Shown here: positions 1-5,814 of the stretch, piece after piece
Layout of the letters: the number at the start of each line of letters is the position of its first letter
Numbering within the stretch: the stretch's first letter is position 1
Assembly: GCA_002049945.1 (NCBI GenBank)
Contig: MVCT01000086.1
Span: 1-5,814 of the forward strand
Origin: Candidatus Cloacimonas sp. 4484_140
GTDB lineage: Bacteria > Cloacimonadota > Cloacimonadia > JGIOTU-2
DNA length: 5,814 nucleotides
Direction of reading: 5' to 3'
Made by a program: the position numbers and the translations under genes
The notes under the pieces: generated by a model
Database searches by the model: none
What the model was told of the DNA's origin: nothing
What the model saw: only the letters and a program-made list of their open reading frames with translations

Positions 1-381
1 CCCGGCATACAATTTGGATACGGGTGGATAATATATGACTCGACCTACACATCAGAAGAGTTTGTAACGATACACGCTAATACTCTCGGAACAATAACTG
101 CTATCGGAATATACTTGAAAAAAACAAAATTTAAAAATACAGAAAGAGTTGGATGGTTTGGATTTTGGAAGTTAGGTATCGATTATGGTTATATTGGCGA
201 TTTAACCTTAGGTCCTGGTGGAGAAAGTTCATCAGGTGGATTCAAACCTTCAATATGCCCTAATATTTCATTGGGCATGGGTTATAGTTTTAAGATAGGG
301 AATAATTCGTATTTTCGAATTACTGGTGATATTGGAATTAAATTACTAATTGCCAATTTAACATTGTCTTATGTATTTTAA
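1..381 (+). CDS. C-terminal part of a probable outer-membrane beta-barrel protein (5' end outside window)
   Basis: The frame is open from the first base to the TAA at 379-381, giving 126 residues with no credible start, so the gene begins upstream of the window. A TTG at 115 is only an internal Leu codon: the reading frame continues without a stop before it and no ribosome binding site precedes it. The protein is rich in Gly, aromatic and alternating polar/hydrophobic residues, as in amphipathic beta-strands (for example SYFRITGDIGIKLLIANLT), and it ends in LTLSYVF. A terminal Phe on a final amphipathic strand is the classic recognition signal of the BAM outer-membrane assembly machinery. From this I infer a small porin-like or OmpA-like barrel in the outer membrane. 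No specific family or ligand can be recognised. A non-barrel beta-rich secreted protein is the main alternative. Confidence 0.6.
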   Translation, partial: PGIQFGYGWIIYDSTYTSEEFVTIHANTLGTITAIGIYLKKTKFKNTERVGWFGFWKLGIDYGYIGDLTLGPGGESSSGGFKPSICPNISLGMGYSFKIGNNSYFRITGDIGIKLLIANLTLSYVF

Positions 382-420
382 GGGCTGTAATCAAACTAAT
401 TTTTTTGTATAAATTTGTAA

Positions 421-451
421 GAGATTATAATAGTAAATTATCAGAAATCTC
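421..451. repeat. imperfect inverted repeat / possible stem-loop in the intergenic region
   Basis: GAGATT (421-426) pairs with AATCTC (446-451), and ATAAT (427-431) pairs with ATTAT (437-441). This gives an 11-bp stem with a 5-base loop and a 4-base bulge (CAGA, 442-445) on the 3' arm. It lies 40 bases after the stop of the barrel gene. No T-run follows the stem on either strand, so it is not a standard intrinsic terminator. It could be an RNA 3'-end structure, a factor-binding site, or chance in very AT-rich DNA. Confidence 0.3.
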
Positions 452-489
452 AACAAAATCATAAATTACTTGATTAAAAATTTGTCCCT

Positions 490-540
490 TCCAAATCTTA
501 AACAAATATTTTTATAATTATAATAAATAAAATATATACA
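490..540 (+). promoter_or_regulatory. candidate promoter region of the TPR-glyQ gene run
   Basis: This stretch is almost pure A/T and holds two overlapping perfect TATAAT hexamers (513-518 and 519-524) within the 10-base palindrome TATAATTATA (513-522). It lies 30-40 bases ahead of the preferred GTG start at 555, a plausible distance for a -10 element. No convincing TTGACA-like -35 box sits 16-18 bases upstream, and base composition alone makes TATAAT easy to find here. The call therefore rests mostly on position, as the last intergenic space before a tight gene run. Confidence 0.35.
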
Positions 541-544
541 TGTC

Positions 545-550
545 AGGAGG
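545..550 (+). promoter_or_regulatory. Shine-Dalgarno AGGAGG that decides the start of the TPR gene
   Basis: A perfect AGGAGG lies four bases upstream of the in-frame GTG at 555. It also lies inside the frame if the ATG at 540 is taken as the start. The ATG at 540 has only A/T-rich sequence before it and no purine-rich site. The motif therefore favours GTG 555, although a four-base spacer is slightly short. Confidence 0.7.
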
Positions 551-554
551 AAAG

Positions 555-2183
555 GTGAAAATAAAAAAAGTCATCTTATCTGTAATTGTATTTTCCATCA
601 CACTTCAGCTCCTTTTCTGTTCATCGGCAGCAGTTGCCAACAAAAATGAACCCGAAGAAGGAGTCCGTGTTGCGGTGTGGGGCTTTCATTACAACGATCT
701 CGATAGCCGCACCATGTGCAACAAGTATCTCCCCCGTGATTTTCAGGAAGTAGGAAAAGAAAATCCGGGAATCATTATGATCTCTGAAACAGACGTTGAT
801 AAGGCGCTTGGAAAAATTAAGATCGAAGAACTTGACCAAGCCGTTGTTACCGATCTGGCACAAAAGGTCGATTCCCAGATCAATATCTGGGGAAATATTT
901 CCCAGATAGAATCAACTCTCTATAATCTCATCGTATTCATATTTGATGTGGAAACAAATGAGATCAAATATGAGCAGATGCAGGTAGAAAAGAAAAAAGA
1001 AGAGCGTATGAAAGCTGCTCAAAAAGTTATTGATATGGCTATTGAAATGTGCGGTTCTGCAGAAACCAAAGCTATGGAAATCGCTATGAATTTCTTTAAT
1101 TCAGAGCAATATCCGGATGCGAAAAAGGCGTTTAAAAATGTGCTGGAGCTCAATCCAAACGAAAAGGAAGCATATCTCTATCTTGCTTATATCAGTGCAC
1201 TGGAACGAGATTACACCACTGCGATCGAATATTATGACAAAGCACTCGAGATCGATCCGGATTACATCATCGCTCTTGAAGGACTTGCTTGGTCATATAA
1301 AATGATCGAGGATTATGAGCTCGCATCAGAGACCTACCAACAACTTGCAGAACTTGAAGAAGGAAACATCGAATATATAATCTGTATTGGTGATATCTGT
1401 CAAATAACCGACAATTTTGACGATGCGGTTGACGCATACAATCTCGCACTTGATATTGATCCTGATTGTTTCGAGGTTCATAAATCACTTGGAATTCTCT
1501 ATTTTGAAGAAGGTTTTTATGATGATGCGATCGCTCACCTTTGCGCAGTGATCGATGCAGGTGTAGAGGATAGTGATATTCTAAAAAAATTGGCTATTGC
1601 GTACCAAAAAACCGGCAGGATTGATGAAGCTATTCAGCAGAACATTGAGATTATCGAGAAAAATCCCAATTCCACTGCTCCTTACCTAAATCTTGCTGCC
1701 ATTTATGTCGCTCAACAGGATTTCACAGAAGCCCTCGAAGCATTGAACAAATATATCAAACTCATGCCTGATTCTGAGATCGGGTATAACCGAATTGCTG
1801 ATGTTTACCGCCAGATGAAGGAGTATGATAAAGCAATTCAGTTTGCACAAAAATCAGCAGAGATCGCGCCAGGACTTCCCGAACCCTATCTCATTCTTGG
1901 TGAGATCGATAATGAGCGTGGATACCAGCACTATCAGCTCTATATCGATTATGATGAAAAAGCAAAGAACCCGGAATTCAGCGCAGAATATGATAAATAT
2001 AACAAACTGCGTATAGAAAATAAAAAGAAATCAAATGCCTATTTTACTTCTGCAAAGGCATATTACGAGAAGGCAAATACATTGACTTCCGATTATTTCA
2101 TGCAGGAGCGCTTGAAGGATAAGATCAAGATGGTAAGCAAACTTATCGAAGAAACAAAACATGATCCCTTCTACGATGAATAA
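555..2183 (+). CDS. exported tetratricopeptide-repeat (TPR) protein
   Basis: From the preferred GTG start the product has 542 residues; the in-frame ATG at 540 would add five. The N-terminus is a signal peptide: KIKK, a hydrophobic core (VILSVIVFSITLQLLF), then an AVA/N cleavage site near residue 28. The Cys at 22 follows LLF, a poor lipobox, so lipidation is doubtful. Residues about 37-165 form a mixed alpha/beta domain (VRVAVWGFHYND early; INIWGNISQIES later) that recalls the TolB-N/CsgG-like folds of envelope proteins; this is a resemblance only. Then come eight TPRs in exact 34-residue register from residue 169 to 440, with canonical A-x-x-Y-Y-x-x-A-L-x-x-x-P helices (YYDKALEIDPD), and a degenerate ninth with a charged insertion up to about 515. 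TPR arrays are protein-binding scaffolds, so a periplasmic assembly role is likely; the partner is unknown. Its stop codon overlaps glyQ. Confidence 0.85.
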   Translation: MKIKKVILSVIVFSITLQLLFCSSAAVANKNEPEEGVRVAVWGFHYNDLDSRTMCNKYLPRDFQEVGKENPGIIMISETDVDKALGKIKIEELDQAVVTDLAQKVDSQINIWGNISQIESTLYNLIVFIFDVETNEIKYEQMQVEKKKEERMKAAQKVIDMAIEMCGSAETKAMEIAMNFFNSEQYPDAKKAFKNVLELNPNEKEAYLYLAYISALERDYTTAIEYYDKALEIDPDYIIALEGLAWSYKMIEDYELASETYQQLAELEEGNIEYIICIGDICQITDNFDDAVDAYNLALDIDPDCFEVHKSLGILYFEEGFYDDAIAHLCAVIDAGVEDSDILKKLAIAYQKTGRIDEAIQQNIEIIEKNPNSTAPYLNLAAIYVAQQDFTEALEALNKYIKLMPDSEIGYNRIADVYRQMKEYDKAIQFAQKSAEIAPGLPEPYLILGEIDNERGYQHYQLYIDYDEKAKNPEFSAEYDKYNKLRIENKKKSNAYFTSAKAYYEKANTLTSDYFMQERLKDKIKMVSKLIEETKHDPFYDE

Positions 2184-3039
2184 AGCATTAACTTTTCAGC
2201 AGATAATATTCCATCTACAAAAATTTTGGGATTCACAGGGATGCATAATACGCCAGCCCTATGATGTAGAAATGGGTGCCGGCACTTTTCACCCTGCTAC
2301 CTTTTTCGGATCTCTTTCCAATAAAGATGAACGGATCGCCTATACTCAGCCCTCGAGGCGCCCGAAGGATGGGCGTTATGGTGATAATCCCAACCGATTG
2401 CAGCATTATTACCAATTTCAGGTCATCATCAAACCTTCACCTGACGATATTCAGGAGTTGTATCTGAAGAGTCTTGAAGCAATTGGTACTCCTATAAAGG
2501 AACACGATGTACGTTTTGTTGAAGATGATTGGGAATCACCAACTCTCGGTGCAGCAGGACTGGGCTGGGAAGTATGGCTCGACGGCATGGAAATTTCGCA
2601 GTTTACATATTTCCAGCAGATAGCAGGATACGAACTGAAATCCGTACCTGTAGAACTCACCTACGGTTTGGAGCGGATCGCTATGTACATTCAGCAGGTC
2701 GATCATTTCAAGGATATCAAATTGAATGATACCATGAACTATGAAGATGTTTATATGGCAAGCGAAAAGCAATTCTGCGAATTTAATTTCAAAACTGCTA
2801 ATGTTGAGTTGCTTTTCGGTGAGTTTGACCGCTGTGAAAAAGAGGCTTTCATACAGGTGGAATTCGGTCTTGTATATCCTGCCTATGATTATGTGCTCAA
2901 ATGTTCGCATATATTCAATTTGCTCGATGCGCGTGGTGCGATCAGTGTTTCGGAAAGAGTGCTGTACATCAAACGCATCCGCAACCTTGCACGTGCCTGT
3001 GCCACCGCTTTCATCGAATCCCAGAATAACAAAAAATAA
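2161..3039 (+). CDS. glyQ: glycyl-tRNA synthetase alpha subunit
   Basis: This is the catalytic alpha subunit of the bacterial alpha2beta2 glycyl-tRNA synthetase. It makes glycyl-adenylate and, with the GlyS beta subunit, charges tRNA-Gly in the cytoplasm. At 292 residues it has the family's usual length. Family blocks in order are QPYDVEMGAGTFHP (32-45), QPSRRPKDGRYGDNPNRLQH (63-82, class II motif 2 region), IKPSP, HDVRFVEDDWESPTLGA, EVWLDGMEISQFTYFQQ (137-153), TYGLERIAMYIQ (167-178, motif 3 with the conserved Arg) and FNLLDARGAISVSER (252-266). The start is uncertain. ATG 2161 has a weak GAAG nine bases upstream, whereas ATG 2176 (MNKALTFQQ) has no ribosome binding site but is equally compatible with homologous N-termini. 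Either way it overlaps the TPR stop by 8-23 bases, which suggests translational coupling. The usual partner glyS does not follow. Within TLGAAGLGW an Ala sits where many homologues have Trp. Confidence 0.97.
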   Translation: MIPSTMNKALTFQQIIFHLQKFWDSQGCIIRQPYDVEMGAGTFHPATFFGSLSNKDERIAYTQPSRRPKDGRYGDNPNRLQHYYQFQVIIKPSPDDIQELYLKSLEAIGTPIKEHDVRFVEDDWESPTLGAAGLGWEVWLDGMEISQFTYFQQIAGYELKSVPVELTYGLERIAMYIQQVDHFKDIKLNDTMNYEDVYMASEKQFCEFNFKTANVELLFGEFDRCEKEAFIQVEFGLVYPAYDYVLKCSHIFNLLDARGAISVSERVLYIKRIRNLARACATAFIESQNNKK

Positions 3040-3047
3040 GGATAAAT

Positions 3048-3764
3048 ATGCCTAAAAATACTGAAACAATATATGCAGAGATACTCGATTGTTACACAGA
3101 TACTTTCAAAGATTCTCTGCACTCGATTTACATATACGGAAGTGCGACCACCGATGATTTTAATGAGAAATATTCAGACATCAATGTAGCTGTCATTCTT
3201 GATGATATCTCGATTCAAAATCTCATTAAAGCCAGGAGCTGCATAAAAACGCTTCGCAAGAAAAATGTAACTGCACCACTCTTTATCACTAAAGAATACA
3301 TAATGAATTCGCTGGATTCATTTCCCATTGAATTTCTTGCAATAAAAAGTTCTCATCTTACGCTCAAAGGAGATGACCTTTTTGAAGACATCTCGATCGA
3401 ACCGGAACACATTCGACTTCAGGCAGAGCGTGAACTAAAAGGAAAATTGCTTCTACTTCGTGCATCATTTCTTGAGAACATCGATAAAAAAAATGTATTG
3501 AATGCACTTGTCGTGAACTCCTTTTCCGCACTCATTCCAGTTCTGAAAGGGATTCTGTTTTTTAAAGGTTCGGAAATTCCCATAAATGCATTAGATGTTA
3601 TAAGAAGAACATCAGAAGTATGTGAGGTCGATCTGTCATCCTTTGAGTCTGCCTACAAAATAAAGAACCGTTATCTGAAACTTAAGAGCGAAGAATTCGT
3701 AACCTTTTTTGAATCCTATATATCCGCAGTAGATTCACTAACTGAACTTGTAGATAAGTTTTAA
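3048..3764 (+). CDS. nucleotidyltransferase-fold protein with an incomplete active site
   Basis: This 238-residue cytoplasmic protein starts at ATG 3048 behind AAGGA (3038-3042, five-base spacer), eight bases after the glyQ stop, so it is very likely in the same operon. Residues 26-50 (SIYIYGSATTDDFNEKYSDI then NVAVI) match the GS-x(n)-D-x-D strand-turn motif of the DNA polymerase beta-type nucleotidyltransferase superfamily, but the second acidic position is Asn (SDIN). The later block PIEFLAIKSSHLTLKGDD (93-110) aligns with the strand that normally carries the third metal-binding Asp, and here has Ala (FLAIK). From about residue 118 it is helical (RLQAERELKGKLLLLRASFL, then an Ala/Leu-rich bundle), as in other NTase proteins with a C-terminal helical domain. 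I infer a non-catalytic or altered NTase; the substrate is unknown. As far as I recall, the Asn is shared by relatives in other bacteria. Confidence 0.7.
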   Translation: MPKNTETIYAEILDCYTDTFKDSLHSIYIYGSATTDDFNEKYSDINVAVILDDISIQNLIKARSCIKTLRKKNVTAPLFITKEYIMNSLDSFPIEFLAIKSSHLTLKGDDLFEDISIEPEHIRLQAERELKGKLLLLRASFLENIDKKNVLNALVVNSFSALIPVLKGILFFKGSEIPINALDVIRRTSEVCEVDLSSFESAYKIKNRYLKLKSEEFVTFFESYISAVDSLTELVDKF

Positions 3765-3776
3765 TTTTTCACATTT

Positions 3777-3782
3777 TATAAT
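3777..3782 (+). promoter_or_regulatory. possible -10 element ahead of the flavoprotein gene
   Basis: A TATAAT hexamer lies 12 bases after the stop of the NTase-like gene and 39 bases before the next ATG. No good -35 hexamer lies at 16-18 bases upstream, so the assignment is weak. If real, the flavoprotein and PHP genes could be transcribed separately from the glyQ run, and the mRNA would start just before the hairpin at 3794-3806. Confidence 0.25.
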
Positions 3783-3793
3783 GATTTTTGTAA

Positions 3794-3806
3794 GCACTGT
3801 TAGTGC
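3794..3806 (+). repeat. short perfect hairpin just upstream of a ribosome binding site
   Basis: GCACT (3794-3798) and AGTGC (3802-3806) form a 5-bp stem with a GTT loop. It abuts GGTGA (3807-3811), the likely ribosome binding site of the flavoprotein gene, whose ATG is 10 bases further on. No T-run follows, so it is not an intrinsic terminator. It may tune translation or protect the mRNA 5' end, or it may be chance. Confidence 0.3.
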
Positions 3807-3821
3807 GGTGAAGTAGTTATT

Positions 3822-5075
3822 ATGAAGAGAGTCGTAGTAATCGGAGGAGGACCTGCCGGCATGATGGCGGCGTGCAGAGCTGCTGAATGCGGAGCTGAAG
3901 TAACACTTCTTGAGAAGATGAACAAGCTCGGACTAAAACTTTCACTTACAGGCAAAGGCAAATGTAATATAACAAACACCGAACCTCAGATAATGACATT
4001 TATTGAGAAATATGGAGAGAACGGTAAATTCCTTATTAATGCCTTCAATACATTTTTTAATAAAGAATTGATGGAATTTCTTCAGAATCGCGGTCTCGTT
4101 TTGAAAGAGCTTTCCGGTGGACGCATCTATCCTGATTCCGATAATTCATGGAGCGTTGTAGATGTTTTTGTAAGCTATCTAAAGAAACTGGGAGTTCGTA
4201 TCGAGCTGGAATCTCCGGTAAAAGAGCTGCTGCATTATCAGAATATTATTGGCGGTGTCGTACATGAAAATGGAACTGTCCTTTGCGATGCTGTCATTGT
4301 CGCTACAGGTGGGAATTCCTATTCAAAAACCGGCTCTTCCGGAGATGGATATCAGCTTGCTCGTGTCACAGGACACAAAGTAACCGACCTTTATCCGGGA
4401 TTAGTTCCTTTTAACCTGCTCGATATGGATCCAAGATTGAATGGCTTAAAATTAAAAAATGTAAAAGCCACTGTCACTGGAGAGGATGAAGTTCTGTCAG
4501 AAGCTTTTGGTGAATTCTATTTCACGGAATGGGGCGCTGATGGTTCTGTGATACTTCGTTTAAGTACAGAGGTGAAAGAAGAAGTTCAGGAAGATTACCT
4601 GACATTGCATATTGACCTTAAGCCGGCACTTGATGGGCAGAAAGTACATGAGAGAATACTGAGAGATATAAATAGTAATGGTAAATTATCCTTCAAAAAT
4701 ATGCTGAAGGAATTACTTCCGGAAAAGATGATAACGTATTTTATTAATAGAACTAGAATATCGGAAGATACTAAAATTGCAAATATCACAAAAGAGCAAC
4801 GTGAAACCATTGTTAAAAATTTGAAAGACCTTACTTTTACGATCACGGGCACCAGATCCTTCGATGAAGCCATCGTTACATCCGGCGGAGTGGAGCTTTC
4901 ACATATCGATCCCAGAACAATGGAATCCAAAAAAATCAAAAATCTGTACTTTGCAGGTGAAGTGTTGAACATCGATGGAGACACCGGGGGATACAATCTG
5001 CAGGCAGCATTTTCAACCGGATATGTAGCAGGGGAAAACGCAGCAAAGGAACAAGAAAATAATGAAGAAAATTGA
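3822..5075 (+). CDS. YhiN/HI0933-family FAD-dependent oxidoreductase
   Basis: This 417-residue cytoplasmic flavoprotein has the length typical of the family, which is often auto-named BaiN. It starts at ATG 3822 behind a weak GGTGA (3807-3811). The N-terminal Rossmann motif VVIGGGPAGMMAA (5-17) binds FAD ADP, with Glu31 (LLEKM) placed to hold the ribose. The family signature LTGKGKCNITN lies at 42-52. A second FAD-contacting segment, IVATGGNSYSKTGSSGDGYQ, lies at 159-178, and the C-terminal FAD block spans 376-404 (YFAGEVLNIDGDTGGYNLQ, then AAFSTGYVAG). The middle segment FTEWGADGSVILRLS (234-248) departs from the more usual FTHxGxSGPxxLxxS. The physiological substrate of most members is unknown, and the Bai name should not be read as evidence of bile-acid metabolism. 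Its 3' end overlaps the PHP gene by 14 bases. Confidence 0.93.
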   Translation: MKRVVVIGGGPAGMMAACRAAECGAEVTLLEKMNKLGLKLSLTGKGKCNITNTEPQIMTFIEKYGENGKFLINAFNTFFNKELMEFLQNRGLVLKELSGGRIYPDSDNSWSVVDVFVSYLKKLGVRIELESPVKELLHYQNIIGGVVHENGTVLCDAVIVATGGNSYSKTGSSGDGYQLARVTGHKVTDLYPGLVPFNLLDMDPRLNGLKLKNVKATVTGEDEVLSEAFGEFYFTEWGADGSVILRLSTEVKEEVQEDYLTLHIDLKPALDGQKVHERILRDINSNGKLSFKNMLKELLPEKMITYFINRTRISEDTKIANITKEQRETIVKNLKDLTFTITGTRSFDEAIVTSGGVELSHIDPRTMESKKIKNLYFAGEVLNIDGDTGGYNLQAAFSTGYVAGENAAKEQENNEEN

Positions 5076-5814
5076 TTTACACATACATTCGAATTTTTCA
5101 GACGGCACAAGACATCCCAAAGATATAATCAGAGAAACTAAAGAAATGGGTTTTGATGTCATCTCTATCACCGACCATGATACTCTTGACGGCTACAAAG
5201 CCGGCAAAAGATTGGCGAGGCATCTCGGTCTTGAGCTCGTTCCAGGAGTTGAGATCAGTACATACTACCAATCTTTCGATGTGCACATTCTTGCTTATTT
5301 TGTGGATATTCATAATCGACAGCTTCTGAATATGTTGAAATATTTGCAAAAGGGACGCATCTTGCGCGCTCAGAAAATTCTCGATAAGTTAGAGGAATAC
5401 GGCATGAACCTGAAAATCAAAGATGTATTCGAGCACGTCGAAAATAAAAAAGTTGTTGGCCGTCCTCATATAGCAACTGCAATGGTGGAAAAAGATTATT
5501 CAACTTATGAAGAGGCGTTCTGGCACTATATTGGTAATGATAGACCGGCTTATGTACGCAAGCCCACTTACCCTCCGGAAGAGGTGATCAAGATCATCAA
5601 GGAAGCCGGCGGCGTTTCGATACTTGCACATCCCGGAGTCATCAAAAATGATTTTATTATTCCCGATCTAGTTGATTTTGGTTTGAATGGTCTTGAAATA
5701 TTTTATCCGTTGCATAGTTTGTATCAAAGAAAAAACTACCTCGAACTTGCTGAGCGCTACGGACTTCTTGTTACTGGCGGTTCTGACTATCATGGATTTG
5801 CCGGAAAGAATGAG
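5062..5814 (+). CDS. PHP-domain phosphoesterase, TrpH/YciV (RNase AM) type, 3' end outside window
   Basis: The frame opens at ATG 5062 inside the end of the flavoprotein gene (14-base overlap, different frame), with AAAGGA at 5045-5050 eleven bases upstream. It stays open for 251 codons to the window edge; relatives are about 275-295 residues, so little is missing. All expected PHP metal ligands visible so far are intact: DLHIHS (His7, His9), SDG (Asp14), TDHDT (38-41, His39), PGVEIS (Glu64), VHIL (His75), GRPH (His136), LAHPG (His190) and SDYHG (Asp242, His244). The insertion between the VHIL and GRPH blocks matches the TrpH/YciV layout. Family members hydrolyse 3',5'-bisphosphonucleotides such as pAp, and E. 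coli YciV is the 5'-to-3' exonuclease RNase AM, which trims rRNA 5' ends. I infer the same kind of activity; the exact substrate cannot be told from sequence. The overlap suggests translational coupling to the flavoprotein. Confidence 0.92.
   Translation, partial: MKKIDLHIHSNFSDGTRHPKDIIRETKEMGFDVISITDHDTLDGYKAGKRLARHLGLELVPGVEISTYYQSFDVHILAYFVDIHNRQLLNMLKYLQKGRILRAQKILDKLEEYGMNLKIKDVFEHVENKKVVGRPHIATAMVEKDYSTYEEAFWHYIGNDRPAYVRKPTYPPEEVIKIIKEAGGVSILAHPGVIKNDFIIPDLVDFGLNGLEIFYPLHSLYQRKNYLELAERYGLLVTGGSDYHGFAGKNE

Noticed and set aside
115..381. A short 88-residue gene starting at TTG 115
   Set aside because: The same frame is open back to base 1 with beta-strand-like sequence, and no ribosome binding site precedes the TTG. 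It is the tail of a longer gene.
400..406. T-run after the barrel gene as an intrinsic terminator
   Set aside because: No stable GC-containing stem precedes it; the only nearby stem-loop (421-451) is downstream and is not followed by a T-run.
603..626. Lipoprotein signal with Cys22 of the TPR protein
   Set aside because: The residues before Cys are Leu-Leu-Phe, and Phe at -1 does not fit the usual small-residue lipobox. An AVA/N type I cleavage site follows shortly after.
2536..2910. A 124-codon minus-strand open frame inside glyQ
   Set aside because: It lies wholly opposite the conserved catalytic core of glyQ, and its translation shows no domain.
3822..5075. Bile-acid (Bai) pathway role for the flavoprotein
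   Set aside because: The BaiN name is spread over the whole HI0933/YhiN family by automatic annotation. No other bai-like gene is nearby.
4595..5110. A 171-codon minus-strand open frame across the flavoprotein/PHP junction
   Set aside because: It runs opposite two clear genes with conserved motifs, its translation is Ser/Phe/Val-rich with no recognisable domain, and it is a shadow of the coding strand.
1..5814. Mobile element, CRISPR array, toxin-antitoxin or defence system
   Set aside because: No transposase, integrase, direct-repeat/spacer pattern, tRNA attachment site or small paired genes were seen. The NTase-like protein is longer than MNT-type antitoxins and has no HEPN-type partner beside it.

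Overview
The window is AT-rich (by eye about 40% GC, lower in the first 540 bases), and every supported gene lies on the + strand. The organism is probably a Gram-negative bacterium. The first gene ends like an outer-membrane beta-barrel protein, the second begins with an export signal, and glycyl-tRNA synthetase is the bacterial separate-alpha-subunit type. The mix of genes would fit an uncultured lineage of the Cloacimonadota/FCB or deltaproteobacterial type, but this is a guess from gene flavour and codon use, not an identification.

Layout: (1) bases 1-381 hold the 3' end of a beta-barrel-like envelope protein. (2) Bases 382-554 are a very AT-rich intergenic region with an imperfect stem-loop and a likely promoter zone. 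(3) Bases 555-3764 hold a tight three-gene run: an exported protein with eight exact 34-residue TPRs, glyQ (which overlaps the end of the TPR gene), and, 8 bases later, a nucleotidyltransferase-fold protein whose active site looks incomplete. (4) A 57-base gap carries a small hairpin and a possible -10 element. (5) Bases 3822-5814 hold a YhiN/HI0933-type flavoprotein that overlaps by 14 bases a PHP-domain phosphoesterase of the TrpH/YciV (RNase AM) type, which is still open at the window end.

Functionally, the second half of the window leans towards translation and RNA/nucleotide metabolism: glyQ charges tRNA-Gly, and the PHP protein probably trims RNA 5' ends or dephosphorylates 3',5'-bisphosphonucleotides. 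An envelope TPR protein and a flavoprotein of poorly defined role share the same runs. Overlaps and short gaps suggest co-transcription and translational coupling, but no shared pathway is evident. No glyS follows glyQ here.

I saw no tRNA or rRNA gene, CRISPR array, insertion sequence, phage gene or defence system. The window looks like a chromosomal housekeeping cluster. The items most worth a second look are the active-site changes in the nucleotidyltransferase-like protein, the separation of glyQ from glyS, and the start-site and overlap arrangements.
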